Origin: Candidatus Avimonas merdigallinarum
GTDB taxonomy: Bacteria; Bacillota; Clostridia; Oscillospirales; Acutalibacteraceae
Direction of reading: 5' to 3'
NCBI GenBank assembly: GCA_904377855.1
Contig: CAJFGS010000073.1
Location: 1-48,085, forward strand
Length of the DNA stretch: 48,085 bases
Below, one piece after another: positions 1 to 9,738 of the stretch (position 1 is the first letter of the stretch; each line of letters opens with the position of its first letter). Below the pieces are notes generated by a model. The model made no database searches. It saw only the letters and a list, made by a program, of their open reading frames with translations, and was not told where the DNA came from. Made by a program: the position numbers and the translations under genes.

Positions 1-379
1 CTCCCTTGGAAGAAGTTGTGTGCAAACTTCATTCTACCATGTGGGGAAAATCACTATGGATTTTTTTCTTAGGTGTCCAACTTCATTTTACAATCGACCG
101 AAAATAAAAACGCATAATTATTTTATGAATCGAAAATAAATTCGTTTTCTTTGTTCAGGCCAGATATGGAATCAAGGGAGCTGATGGCAGGCTATCACCT
201 TTCTGTGCAGCGGGTTATGTTAAAACTGATATAAAAAGTATGTTTTTTGCAAGATGAAGTATAGAATTTGTATCGTTTGTCTTCGACCGTAAAGATACAA
301 TAGGCATGTAGTAGGAGATGCATAGAATCCCACGGTAAATTTTAAAATTAACCGGTAATTTTATCTACAAATTCTCCCC
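1..379. other. Gene-free left edge
   Basis: No convincing gene is seen here. The stretch is AT-rich compared with the genes that follow. It holds one imperfect direct repeat near its start (listed separately). The rest lies downstream of the minus-strand AraC gene that ends at 380. No strong hairpin followed by a T tract was recognised as a terminator for that gene. Confidence 0.5.
18..91. repeat. Imperfect direct repeat pair, possible mobile-element remnant
   Basis: A motif of the form GTGT-CAAACTTCATTCTAC at 18-37 recurs as TGTCCAACTTCATTTTAC at 74-91, about 55 bases apart in the same orientation. Such short near-repeats beside AT-rich DNA can be the end of an insertion element lying left of the window. 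No transposase codons are visible here, so this is only a suggestion. Confidence 0.25.
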
Positions 380-1231
380 TTACTTATTGGCGTTGCGGTA
401 CTGCCTCGGCGTCAAACCGGTTTCTTTTTTAAAGGCGTAGGAGAAATAGTGTGCATCTGAAAAGGCCAGCTGCATGGCGATGTCTGAAACCGGCAGATTG
501 GTATTAGCGAGCATGGAACGGGCCAGATTGATTCGCTGCAGGACAATATACTGATAAGGAGAGATTCCGTACTCCTGACGAAAGATACGGCTCAGATGTG
601 TGTGGCTGATGAAGAACTCCTTTTCGATATGCTCCAATGTCAGGGATTCGCAAATGTGGTCATCTATATACTTTAAAATCTCGTCCGGCATATGTTTTTG
701 CTGTTTGCTTTTTTCCATCTGTCTCTCGTTATAAACATCCGACAGCAAATTCAGCAGACGGGCCGCACAGGCGGTCTCCCGCTCGTGCGGCAGAAGAGTG
801 GGATCGGTCAGCAACTTGTGTATAGAACGGATGTGCTCCTCGGCTCCCGGCAGATACTGAATAATAAATGCCAGATCGAGATTGAACCCCTGGCATAAAT
901 GCCGGTTAAGTTTCCCCCTGCAGTTGACCCAAATTTTGTGATATGGATCCGCGGGGTCGGCATAATATTCGCAGCGCCTGTGATCGCTGATCATACAGAA
1001 ATCCCCCGCCTTAATGGGATATTCTGTACCGTCCAGATTTAAAATCCCTTTGCCGCTGATGATGTATTCGTATACATACGCATCCGAAGGCCGTACAGAA
1101 ATGTGATACGTTTTGTTGGGGAACGTTTCACCGGCCAATTCTACGCAAAACGGCGCGTCCGCACAGAGCGCTTTCCTATACACAAAGTGTTCGTCACCAT
1201 AATGATTGGCGTCCCGACGATTCTCTGCCAT
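380..1231 (-). CDS. AraC-family transcriptional regulator
   Basis: A 283-aa protein with the two-domain AraC layout. Residues 1 to about 150 form a cupin-like sensor domain (YEYIISGKGILNLDG, IKAGDFCMISDHR). Residues about 185-283 hold two helix-turn-helix units; the second reads VSDIAMQLAFSDAHYFSYAF and ends in the family signature GLTPRQYR. Proteins of this layout usually bind a sugar and activate neighbouring catabolic genes. The start at 1231 follows a GAGGAGG ribosome site. The gene diverges from the large plus-strand glycan locus, so it is the obvious local regulator of the gene starting at 1587. The effector cannot be told from sequence. Confidence 0.93.
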   Translation of the reverse strand: MAENRRDANHYGDEHFVYRKALCADAPFCVELAGETFPNKTYHISVRPSDAYVYEYIISGKGILNLDGTEYPIKAGDFCMISDHRRCEYYADPADPYHKIWVNCRGKLNRHLCQGFNLDLAFIIQYLPGAEEHIRSIHKLLTDPTLLPHERETACAARLLNLLSDVYNERQMEKSKQQKHMPDEILKYIDDHICESLTLEHIEKEFFISHTHLSRIFRQEYGISPYQYIVLQRINLARSMLANTNLPVSDIAMQLAFSDAHYFSYAFKKETGLTPRQYRNANK

Positions 1232-1281
1232 AGCCGATTCCTCCTCTACAGAATGGCATGATTTCCAACTTTTACAGAACG

Positions 1282-1310
1282 ATTTTATATTGTTTAGAAC
1301 TCATTGTCAA
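1282..1310 (-). promoter_or_regulatory. Sigma-A type promoter of the AraC gene
   Basis: Read on the minus strand, TTGACA (1305-1310) is followed after 17 bases by TAAAAT (1282-1287), about 50 bases upstream of the AraC start at 1231. The -35 is perfect and the spacing ideal. Confidence 0.6.
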
Positions 1311-1447
1311 GTTATACTAGTATTAGTCAATAACGATCATTGTTTTTATACCATATACAAATGCATTGTAGTAAATCACATGCGTTCTTCGCTTTTAAGG
1401 CATCCTTTTTGTCAGAACAGCTGCAAAGAAACCCAAATATAAGAATC

Positions 1448-1462
1448 ATATGGTATCCATAT
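1448..1462. promoter_or_regulatory. Short perfect palindrome upstream of the glycan locus
   Basis: ATATGG-TAT-CCATAT is a perfect inverted repeat in the 355-base gap between the divergent AraC gene and the lipoprotein gene at 1587. It could be an operator, but it is short and AT-rich. No convincing plus-strand -35/-10 pair was found in 1232-1586, which would fit a promoter that needs an activator. Nothing else was recognised in this gap. Confidence 0.3.
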
Positions 1463-1586
1463 ATTTAAGATTATATAGGGTAATATGCAGAATTTTGGTG
1501 TACCATTCTCTAAAAGGGCAAAAAAGTGCCGGTTGGCATCCGTCGTGTGGCAGCAGTGAGAGTGAATCAGATTTGAAGGAGGACAA

Positions 1587-3932
1587 ATGATGAAACGAGT
1601 GACAGGGATTCTTTTAGCGGGACTTTTTCTGTTTTCCATGTTGATCGCGGGATGTGGGCAAGAGCCGGGAGAATCTGAGAGCGCGGCTTCCAATCCCATA
1701 TCCGAAAGTACGGGCAGCGGAAATACCGGCGAAACGATCTCTACCGCGTCGGAAGGAAGCCACAGCAATGGAGAGAATGCCCAGGCTTCTAACGGGTCCG
1801 AAAGCACAAATCCGAATATCCCCACAAACAGCGGGGCAACCGGCGGCACGGTTGCAACCAGCCCCAGTGGATCTGGCAACAACAGTCAGGGAAAGGTGGT
1901 CGAAGCATCCTTTACGCGGAATGCTGACGGCACCTGCACCGACAAGTCCAGCGGAGTGGTCTTTCTGGATGACGATTTGGACACTATGGGAAAGATGTTT
2001 GAATACGGTTCTGGACTGTATATTGACGCAAACGATCCGGCCCTGTTTGACGGCGACTCGGCCAGAATTACGCGGGCGGAAGACGCTAAGTCGGGAAGCC
2101 ATTGGTTCACCTATAAGCTGGATGCCGGCATTACCGAAATTTCCCTGATTGTGTTCATCTATGAAAAGGCCGATCCCAACGCCACCCTGAAGATATCAGT
2201 GTCCCCGGACAATAAAAACTGGAAATCGGTGAGCGTGACCAAAGCCGATAAAACGGACATGAATTGGGACACATGGACGATGTATACCATTACGGCCAAG
2301 GGAATTGACAAATCCAATAAATACGTAAAGATTGATATGGGGGATGCCCCGAATCCCCACTGGAACATTAACATTTCCCGGCTGCGGATCAACAACATTG
2401 CAAAAATGAACGATGCCGACCGTCTACTGGAGATCCGTGCCTCGGCAACCTACTACATCGATTCCAAACGGGGCAGCGACAGCAACGACGGGCTGTCCGA
2501 AGACAAACCCTTCAAATCTCTGAGCAAACTCAGCAGCAAATTTTTCCAGGAAGGCGACCAAATTCTTTTCAAAAGAGGGGAAACTTACAGCGGCGCCCTG
2601 ACCCTGAAAGGCTACGGCACAGCCAACAATCCGATCCGGGTCGGAACTTATGGGAGCGGCGACATGCCCGTAATTAACGGACGCGGTGCCCAGGCAGGCA
2701 TTACCCTGAAGGCCAACCATATCATACTCGATGGCCTGGAGATCACCAATCCCAACGGTTATTACGGCATTTATATCGGTACGCTCCAAGCCGGCGAAAA
2801 TGCGGGAATCACGGTTTCCAACTGTTATGTGCACGATGTGGATACCACAGAGAAAAAGTTCTCGTATCTGGAGAGCGGCGGTATCATCGCCCGGGCTGAC
2901 GGAACATCGCCTACCTGGTTCAAAGAACTGAATATCCAAAACAATACCATCAAAAACGTATGCCGCTGTGCTGTGGTCATTTCCAATTCCTGGGGCTGGC
3001 GCTACAGCGATGGTAGCTATATCAAAAACGAGTATGTGAGCGATACCAATGGCTGGTATCCCAACCGGGACTGTACAATCGCCAACAACACCATAGATAC
3101 CACCAAAGGCGACGCGATTCTGGTTCAGTGCGGCAAGGACACCCTGATTGAACGGAATACGGTGTATAACGCCAATTCCTCCACCAAGGATCACGCCAAG
3201 ATTGCCATGGTGGCTGTGTGGACCATTTCCACAGTGGATACGGTGATGCAGTACAATGAGGTGGGCTATACCAAACGGCCCGGCGCGGACGGAGAGGCCT
3301 TTGACACCGACCATGCAGAAGTCAACTGCACGATCCAGTATAATTACAGCCACAACAACGAAGGCGGCTTCGTCCTGCTGTGCAACGGGATGCCCGGTAC
3401 CGCCAAAAACGCGACGGTACGGTATAATCTGTCGGTCAACGACGGGGCCAAAGGAGCTGTAATTCAACTGATCGGCGCTGTTCCTGGTTCCCAGGTTTAC
3501 AACAATACCTTCTATCTCTCTGCAACATCGTCGGTTGTTGGAATGTGGGGAAACGACGGCAGACCCTATAAAGCGGACGGCATAACCTTCACAAACAACA
3601 TTTTTGCCGCTCCCTCCCAAAGGGGGGCTTATACCTCGGGCGGGTCTGTGGGCAGTTCGTTCAACAGCGCTGTAACCAACATCAAATTCAACAACAACCT
3701 GTTCCATAACGTGAATCAGCCCCAGTCGGGCGGCGGGGTTTCCCTCTCCGGCAATGTCAACGGCAATCCCAATTTTGCCCTGAGCACGGATTATAAAAAT
3801 AAGACAGCCATGATTGCGGCGTTTACACCCAAAAACAAGGTGTCCGGAGCGGCTGCGGTGGCCAATAACGGTGGCAAGGATATCAACGGCAACGCCGTCA
3901 GTTCAAATTATTTCGGCTGCGTCAACCATTGA
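1587..3932 (+). CDS. Secreted lipoprotein, discoidin-like domain plus right-handed beta-helix
   Basis: A 781-aa exported protein. The signal peptide ends in the lipobox LIAGC, with the lipidated Cys at residue 23. A Ser/Gly/Asn-rich linker runs to about residue 105. Residues about 110-280 look like a beta-sandwich of the F5/8-type C kind (VSPDNKNWKSVSV, YVKIDMG). From about 287 the protein is a parallel beta-helix, opening with YYIDSKRGSDSNDG, the usual start of such helices, with many N-rich rungs. The fold is typical of polysaccharide lyases and some glycosidases, but no catalytic residues can be assigned. A GAAGGAGG ribosome site precedes the start. The helix half is closely repeated in the next gene. 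Probable role: binding or cleaving an extracellular glycan. Confidence 0.85.
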   Translation: MMKRVTGILLAGLFLFSMLIAGCGQEPGESESAASNPISESTGSGNTGETISTASEGSHSNGENAQASNGSESTNPNIPTNSGATGGTVATSPSGSGNNSQGKVVEASFTRNADGTCTDKSSGVVFLDDDLDTMGKMFEYGSGLYIDANDPALFDGDSARITRAEDAKSGSHWFTYKLDAGITEISLIVFIYEKADPNATLKISVSPDNKNWKSVSVTKADKTDMNWDTWTMYTITAKGIDKSNKYVKIDMGDAPNPHWNINISRLRINNIAKMNDADRLLEIRASATYYIDSKRGSDSNDGLSEDKPFKSLSKLSSKFFQEGDQILFKRGETYSGALTLKGYGTANNPIRVGTYGSGDMPVINGRGAQAGITLKANHIILDGLEITNPNGYYGIYIGTLQAGENAGITVSNCYVHDVDTTEKKFSYLESGGIIARADGTSPTWFKELNIQNNTIKNVCRCAVVISNSWGWRYSDGSYIKNEYVSDTNGWYPNRDCTIANNTIDTTKGDAILVQCGKDTLIERNTVYNANSSTKDHAKIAMVAVWTISTVDTVMQYNEVGYTKRPGADGEAFDTDHAEVNCTIQYNYSHNNEGGFVLLCNGMPGTAKNATVRYNLSVNDGAKGAVIQLIGAVPGSQVYNNTFYLSATSSVVGMWGNDGRPYKADGITFTNNIFAAPSQRGAYTSGGSVGSSFNSAVTNIKFNNNLFHNVNQPQSGGGVSLSGNVNGNPNFALSTDYKNKTAMIAAFTPKNKVSGAAAVANNGGKDINGNAVSSNYFGCVNH

Positions 3933-3964
3933 GGCCGTCTGGCCAGCAACCGGGAGGAAAACGT

Positions 3965-5569
3965 ATGGAGGGACTGCACAACGCCCAGCGGCCACAAAAC
4001 GGTCGCACAGCCCTTACCTATTATGTGGATTCTACGCTAGGCAACGACACAAACAGCGGCCGGACGGAAGAAGAGCCTTTTCGGACCCTGGACAGAGTAA
4101 GCAAGGAATGCTGCCGGCCCGGCGATCGGATACTGTTCCGAAGAGGGCGGACATACTGCGGCAACCTGATGATTCACGCCTGCGGCAGCGCAGCCGCTCC
4201 CGTATTGGTCGGTTCATACGGGAGCGGCCCAAAGCCCCGGATTACGGCAAAAGGAGGCGCTGCGGTAACCCTCCGGGCGGTTCATCTCACCCTGGACGGT
4301 CTGGAAATTACAAACCCCGACGGCCGCTACGGTGTTCACATTCTACCGCTGCAGAGTGGGGAAAACAGCGGCATCACGGTTTCCGGCTGCTATATACACG
4401 ATGTCAACCGGGGGGAGACTGACGGGTGGGGCGGATATATCGGCAGCGGCGGCATCATCGCCCGGGCCGACGGAGAGGAGCCGGTGTGGTTTCGGGATCT
4501 GGTTTTGGAAAACAATGTAATCCGCCGCACCTCCCGCATGGGGATTACCGTCTCCAATTCTTGGGGATGGCGCTACAGCGGCGGCAGCTACATCCGCAAC
4601 CGCTATGTGAGCGATGACAGCGGCTGGTACCCCAACCGGAACTGCCGCATAATCGGAAACACCATAGACACCACCAAAGGCGACGCAATCCTGGTTCAGT
4701 GCGGCAAGGATACCCTGATTGAGCGCAACACCGTGTATCATGCCAACTCTTCGGTTAAGGAACACGCCAAGATTGCCATGGTGGCCATCTGGACCATCTG
4801 CACGGTGGATACGGTGATGCAGTACAACGAGGTGGGCTATACCAAACGGCCCGGCGCGGACGGGGAAGCCTTTGACACCGATCATTCGGAGGTCAACTGC
4901 ACGATCCAGTATAACTACAGCCACCACAACGAAGGCGGTTTTGTCCTGCTGTGCAACGGGATGCCCGGTACCGCCAGAAACGCCACCGTGCGCTACAACC
5001 TGTCGGTGGCTGACGGCAGTTCCGAAAACGGGGCCTGCATCCAGTTTATTGGGGATGTTGTGGACGCCCAAATTTACAACAACACCTTTTGGCTGTCCAC
5101 CGCCTCTCGGATTATGGACGTTTGGCGCAACCGCGCCGGAAGCACGCGGATTTCGGGCAACATCTTTGCCGCTCCTGCCGGAAGGGAACTGGCCTATACG
5201 GCCCGCCCCGATCCCAAGCCGGGGGGAAGCGTGACCGGTACCGACTTCCGCGATGCGGTGACTGGCTTTCTTTTTAAGAACAATTTGTTCTGTAATGTGC
5301 CTCTGCCGCCCTCCGGCGGCGGCGTGGAGGCGCTGGACAACAGAGAAGAGGATCCCCTATTTTCGGTGAAGAATTTTACCGACACGGACTATAGAAACCG
5401 GGAAGGAATGGTGGAGGCCTTCACGCCAAGGAATCCTGTGGCAGGAGCACCTTCCATCCCCAACAACGGAGGGAGGGATATACGCGGCGCGGAAATTACG
5501 ACAGATTTCTATGGATGTGTCGAGTATTCACACAGAAAGCCTACATGTAAGGAGGAAGAGAACTCATGA
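3965..5569 (+). CDS. Right-handed beta-helix protein without signal peptide
   Basis: A 534-aa paralogue of the helix half of the preceding lipoprotein. It begins almost directly at the helix opening (YYVDSTLGNDTNSG) and has neither signal peptide nor lipobox nor the discoidin-like domain. ATG 3965 is preferred over an in-frame TTG at 3929 because GGGAGG at 3952-3957 is correctly spaced for it. Long blocks, such as TKGDAILVQCGKDTLIERNT and GYTKRPGADGEAFDTDH, are identical or nearly so in both proteins, and the DNA at about 3240-3400 and 4810-4970 is also nearly identical. This indicates a tandem duplication. The stop overlaps the next start as ATGA. The protein is predicted to be cytoplasmic unless exported by an unusual route. 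Confidence 0.8.
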   Translation: MEGLHNAQRPQNGRTALTYYVDSTLGNDTNSGRTEEEPFRTLDRVSKECCRPGDRILFRRGRTYCGNLMIHACGSAAAPVLVGSYGSGPKPRITAKGGAAVTLRAVHLTLDGLEITNPDGRYGVHILPLQSGENSGITVSGCYIHDVNRGETDGWGGYIGSGGIIARADGEEPVWFRDLVLENNVIRRTSRMGITVSNSWGWRYSGGSYIRNRYVSDDSGWYPNRNCRIIGNTIDTTKGDAILVQCGKDTLIERNTVYHANSSVKEHAKIAMVAIWTICTVDTVMQYNEVGYTKRPGADGEAFDTDHSEVNCTIQYNYSHHNEGGFVLLCNGMPGTARNATVRYNLSVADGSSENGACIQFIGDVVDAQIYNNTFWLSTASRIMDVWRNRAGSTRISGNIFAAPAGRELAYTARPDPKPGGSVTGTDFRDAVTGFLFKNNLFCNVPLPPSGGGVEALDNREEDPLFSVKNFTDTDYRNREGMVEAFTPRNPVAGAPSIPNNGGRDIRGAEITTDFYGCVEYSHRKPTCKEEENS

Positions 5570-8500
5570 AGAAATGGAAGCAGCGTCTGTTCAAGCTCGG
5601 TTCCCTGGCGGTTACGGCCGTGCTCCTGGCCTCGGTGATCATCCTGCCTGGCATGCTGCTGCAGGCAACCGCATCCGCAGAGCCTGGCGATAACTGCGTC
5701 AGCCGGATTGAACCCGACACGTACATCGCCAATTCGCTGGATATCGAGCCCCAGAGGAATTACACCGCCCTTTACAACGACGGGATGTATGACGGCGGAG
5801 ACAACTCCCTAATGGTCGCCATGGGACCGCTCATGTACTCCAGCGGCGCGGACGATCAGGTGGGGGAGTTGACCTACCGGCTGCCCTATGCGGTCAGCGA
5901 ACTGAAAATCAGCGGCATTGAGGTTCCAGACGATGCCGTCAATGCCTTTAAGGGTTTCTGGGTCTCCAAAGACGGCTTCAACTGGACCGAATTCCCCATG
6001 GAGAGGATCCAGACCGGTGACGTCCTCTGCAGCTTCACCACAACACGCAAGGGTGTCGTCTATTACGGCTCCTCCAGCGAATCCTTCCGCTATGTAAAGG
6101 TGGCGCTGGGCGGAAAAACCGTCAACGGCATCAACTACCTGTACATTCCGAAGGCCAATTCCGTGGAAAATTGCACCACCCTGGTGGACCCCGCCGCGGC
6201 AGGCGTGGTGATTGAGGAAACCAATACCGCTTCGGGAGCGACTCTTGCACGGCACGATCATTCCAACTCCTGGACCTATGACAACACAAAGGGAATGGCC
6301 TACAACGGTGTGCCCGACAACGGCGGGCTGGTGACCTTCAAGCTCCCCTATGCGGTGGGTTCCCTGAAAATGACCGGTATCGAGGTCTACTGGCCCACCA
6401 CCGAGGCACGCGGCAATAACCGGTTCCTGAGCTTCGAGGTGTCCGCCGACGGAGAAAACTGGGAGCCCTTTGTCATGGCGGGCAGTGATTTCGTTGTGGC
6501 CCACGATCCGAAAACATCTGCCAGCAACAATCCTCCGAAGGTGTCTCTTCCGATCTATCGGCTCGGCGTGACCTATTACGGCACCAGCGACACCCAGTTC
6601 CAGTATGTCCGGCTCGCCTTCGGACGGGATTGGGCGCCTCAACTCTGCAATTTTTATATTCCCGCGGAGAACCGGGGCGAGAGCTGCACCACCCAGGTGG
6701 ATCCCGTGGAGATTTTCCGGAGTTTTTCGGGCACCGGCAGCGACAGCACCGTATATAAGCGGGACGGCACGCATCAGTACGACGGCACCGGTATTTTCAC
6801 TTTTGCCGACAACAGCATGACCGGAAGCGGCAAGATGGTGTTTGAACTGCCTTACGCTGTCAACGAACTGAAAATGACCGGCATCGAGATCATCACGGCG
6901 GCCGTCACCGAAGCGGCGTCCCGGCCCGATCTGGCACAGTTCCGGTTTACAGGCTTCCGGATATCCGCCGACGGCGAAACCTGGACCGATTTCTTTATGG
7001 AGCGAACTCTGAACGGCGTAGTGCCCACTGATACGCAAAACAGACGGGAGGGCGTGATCCTCTACGGCGCCAGCAGTACCGCTTTCAAGTATATCGAAGT
7101 GACCTTTGGTAAGAACTGGATTCCCGGCATCAGCTGGTTCTATATCCCGGAACTGGAGGCTGCGTCTCTCCGCATAGACGGAGATTCGGCGCTGTATGAA
7201 GGCGACGAAAGAACCTATACCCTGGCTGTGGAGCCTGCCTACGCGATTGTGCCGGGTCACACCTGGTCGGTGGAAAACGGCACCGGCGCCGCCTCCATCA
7301 CGCAGGAGGGCGTGCTTACGGCGCAGACCTCCGGCACCGTCACTGTAAAGGTGACGGCCAATGACGGATCCGGCCTGACGGCCAGCAAAACCGTCACCAT
7401 CCTGTCCGAAGCCGGGGTGGATAGCTGCACCTACAAGGTGGATCCCGCCGATGTTATCCAGTATATCTCGGATACCGGCTCTGCCGATTCCACCTACGGA
7501 CGCAACGGCACATACCAATACGATGGCACCGGCCTTTACTGCTTCTGGAGCAACGCGCCTTCCGGCGGCAAAATGGTATTCCGGCTGCCCTATCCGGTCA
7601 GCGAACTGAAAATGACCGGCGTGGAAATTTATACCAACGGAGCCAGCACCAATCCTCCGGGAGAATTTGTCTTCAAGGACTTCCGGGTGTCCGCCGACGG
7701 TGAAAGCTGGACCGACCTGGAAACGGTGCGCACTGTGGATGACTTTGTAGACGACCAGGAGAAGCGCGAAGGCGTCATCCACTACGGCATCAGCAGTACG
7801 GAATTCCGCTATGTGGAGGTGACCTTCGGAAAGGACTGGATTCCCGGCATCAGCTGGTTCTATCTCCCGGAGCCGGAAATCCTGCTGAGCAGCTATGAGC
7901 TATCCGTGTACGCCCAGGGTCCTGTCCATACCCTGGAAGCGACCCTTATGGGCGGTTTGACGGGAGAGATCACGTGGTCCTCCAGCGATCCCGCCGTGAT
8001 TACGGTGGACGGCAATGGCACGCTGACCCCTGTGGCGCCGGGTACCGCAATCATTACCGCTTCCGCGGCGGGATATACGGCCGAGTGTGATGTAACGGTG
8101 CGTGAGGGCTATGGCCCCGACGGCTGCACCACGGTGATCGATGCCTATGCGTATATCGACAACACCGCCTCCGTCTCGCCCAAAAGGACCGGCACCATTC
8201 CGATCCCTGGCGGCGTTACCTACCCGATGGTGTTCAACACCAGCCCCTTTGATGAAGAGCCCATCTTTACCTACAAGCTGCCCCATGCGACCAACGAGCT
8301 GAAAATGACCGGCATTGAGGATGCCGGAGCCGTCGGAATCCAGCACTCCTTTGAGTGGTTCCAGGTGTCGGCCGACGGCGAGCACTGGACCGACTTCGAG
8401 ATGACGCGCAAGTTCGAAGGCGGCGGCTGGATCGGCGTCACCCTGTACGGCAAATCGGAAGAAGCGTTCCGGTACTTCCGCGTAAAATTCACCACCAACT

Positions 8501-9642
8501 CCGGATGGTGTCCCGGCATCGGGCACCTGTACATTCCCCCTGCTGATCCCGGACCGGAGGAGCGTTACGGTGCGATTCTCACCGGCGCTGCCGCCAGTTC
8601 CTTTGAGGCGGAGGATCCCAGCGCCTCCTACACCAGAAGCGAGAACACAGGGGCGTGGCGCTTCACCACCGATACGCTGAGCTATGCGCCGGGACGGGTG
8701 ACCTACTATTTCCCCTATGCGATCACGGCGTATAAATTCAATGTGGTGGATTCCTTTAATGCCGATTACGCCGGCGGCTTTACCTATTGGGCCTCTGCGG
8801 ACGGCGTGACCTATACTCAGCTGGAACCCGCGTCCGCATACGGCTCCCTGGTCATGGATAGCTGGCGGGCTTACGAAATGGCGGCATACGGTACGCTGGA
8901 CGAGGCGGATGGCATCCAGTACCTGCAGGTACGGATGTCCGGCGAGCTTTCCGGTGAGGAGCCGGGACTTTTGTCTCTGCAGCTGAACGCGGTGGATTAC
9001 CCCGAAAGAGAAGCCCTTCCGGCCTTTACAGTCCCCGATACCGCCGCAGGCGAACGGGAGTTGCTGGACCGGTTTGAGGGCGCGGGACTGACGACCGAGG
9101 AAGGCGGAAAGGCTTACGAGGCATTCCAGATGGTTGCTACTCAGATTGATTCGGACGGTCAGGGCACCATGGTGAATGTTCTGACAAGGGAGCCGGGCTA
9201 CTCCGATTCCTACCTGGTATATCAAACCAGCGGCGATGTGACCCGCGTGGATGTCCGGGGATACCGCGTGACGGGCTGTGAAGAAGAGGTATGGCTTTGG
9301 ACCTCTTCCAACGGAGAGGATTGGGAATTCCTTGAGGTTTATGACTGGACGGAGAATCCTTCAATCACCGGCGGCCCGGCGGAGTTCTCCATAGCTTCCT
9401 CAGAGCTGCCCGCCGGCACCCGGTACATCAAGGTGGAGCTTCCCATTGTGGAGAATGCTGAGGATTTGTCCCTGCACTCTGTACAGCTTTTGTATATGGG
9501 CGGCCCGGACGATCCGTCTGTACCCAGCGGACCTCAGACCGGTGAAGAGAACCATCTGCCGGCCCTGCTGTTCACTGCGGTGCTGTCCGGATGGACGGTT
9601 ATGGTCCTGGCACGCAAGGGACGCAGGAAAAGCGCGTCATAA
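5566..9642 (+). CDS. Large secreted repeat protein with sortase-like anchor
   Basis: A 1358-aa surface protein. The signal peptide (residues 1 to about 38) ends in ATASA. Five related modules of about 150 residues open with a Cys-containing signature (NCVSRIEP near 43, NCTTLVDP near 201, SCTTQVDP near 372, SCTYKVDP near 619, GCTTVIDA near 852). Most contain LKMTGIE, FRVSADGE.WTD and F.YVEVTFG strands, as in discoidin-like carbohydrate-binding folds. Two Ig-like BIG2 domains lie at about 535-615 and 770-845, and two more distant sandwich domains follow to about 1320. The tail reads PQTGEEN near 1322, then a membrane segment and RKGRRKSAS, a plausible divergent LPXTG sortase signal. No catalytic module is seen. 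Likely a multivalent glycan-binding wall protein. Confidence 0.8.
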   Translation: MKKWKQRLFKLGSLAVTAVLLASVIILPGMLLQATASAEPGDNCVSRIEPDTYIANSLDIEPQRNYTALYNDGMYDGGDNSLMVAMGPLMYSSGADDQVGELTYRLPYAVSELKISGIEVPDDAVNAFKGFWVSKDGFNWTEFPMERIQTGDVLCSFTTTRKGVVYYGSSSESFRYVKVALGGKTVNGINYLYIPKANSVENCTTLVDPAAAGVVIEETNTASGATLARHDHSNSWTYDNTKGMAYNGVPDNGGLVTFKLPYAVGSLKMTGIEVYWPTTEARGNNRFLSFEVSADGENWEPFVMAGSDFVVAHDPKTSASNNPPKVSLPIYRLGVTYYGTSDTQFQYVRLAFGRDWAPQLCNFYIPAENRGESCTTQVDPVEIFRSFSGTGSDSTVYKRDGTHQYDGTGIFTFADNSMTGSGKMVFELPYAVNELKMTGIEIITAAVTEAASRPDLAQFRFTGFRISADGETWTDFFMERTLNGVVPTDTQNRREGVILYGASSTAFKYIEVTFGKNWIPGISWFYIPELEAASLRIDGDSALYEGDERTYTLAVEPAYAIVPGHTWSVENGTGAASITQEGVLTAQTSGTVTVKVTANDGSGLTASKTVTILSEAGVDSCTYKVDPADVIQYISDTGSADSTYGRNGTYQYDGTGLYCFWSNAPSGGKMVFRLPYPVSELKMTGVEIYTNGASTNPPGEFVFKDFRVSADGESWTDLETVRTVDDFVDDQEKREGVIHYGISSTEFRYVEVTFGKDWIPGISWFYLPEPEILLSSYELSVYAQGPVHTLEATLMGGLTGEITWSSSDPAVITVDGNGTLTPVAPGTAIITASAAGYTAECDVTVREGYGPDGCTTVIDAYAYIDNTASVSPKRTGTIPIPGGVTYPMVFNTSPFDEEPIFTYKLPHATNELKMTGIEDAGAVGIQHSFEWFQVSADGEHWTDFEMTRKFEGGGWIGVTLYGKSEEAFRYFRVKFTTNSGWCPGIGHLYIPPADPGPEERYGAILTGAAASSFEAEDPSASYTRSENTGAWRFTTDTLSYAPGRVTYYFPYAITAYKFNVVDSFNADYAGGFTYWASADGVTYTQLEPASAYGSLVMDSWRAYEMAAYGTLDEADGIQYLQVRMSGELSGEEPGLLSLQLNAVDYPEREALPAFTVPDTAAGERELLDRFEGAGLTTEEGGKAYEAFQMVATQIDSDGQGTMVNVLTREPGYSDSYLVYQTSGDVTRVDVRGYRVTGCEEEVWLWTSSNGEDWEFLEVYDWTENPSITGGPAEFSIASSELPAGTRYIKVELPIVENAEDLSLHSVQLLYMGGPDDPSVPSGPQTGEENHLPALLFTAVLSGWTVMVLARKGRRKSAS

Positions 9643-9655
9643 CTGATTTGACACA

Positions 9656-9714
9656 GGAAAGCGGTGTCTCCGCTGCCTCCTTTACCTGCAAGACGGAGGC
9701 ACCGCTTTCCCCTT
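9656..9714 (+). terminator. Hairpin after the surface repeat protein
   Basis: GGAAAGCGGTG (9656-9666) pairs with CACCGCTTTCC (9700-9710), and an inner GCCTCC/GGAGGC pair extends the stem. The 3' arm is followed by CCTTTT. The T tract is short, so this may attenuate rather than stop transcription into the gene at 9739. Confidence 0.5.
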
Positions 9715-9738
9715 TTGGGCTTGAAAGAGGACGGAAGA

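Noticed and set aside
2424..3707. A 427-codon antisense open frame in the first beta-helix gene
   Set aside because: The same antisense frame recurs in the duplicated gene (4343-5071), as expected from shared sense sequence, and no motif is recognisable.
5809..7782. A 657-codon open frame antisense to the large surface protein
   Set aside because: It mirrors the codon pattern of the plus-strand gene, has no ribosome site or recognisable domain, and the plus-strand protein has a signal peptide and clear repeats.
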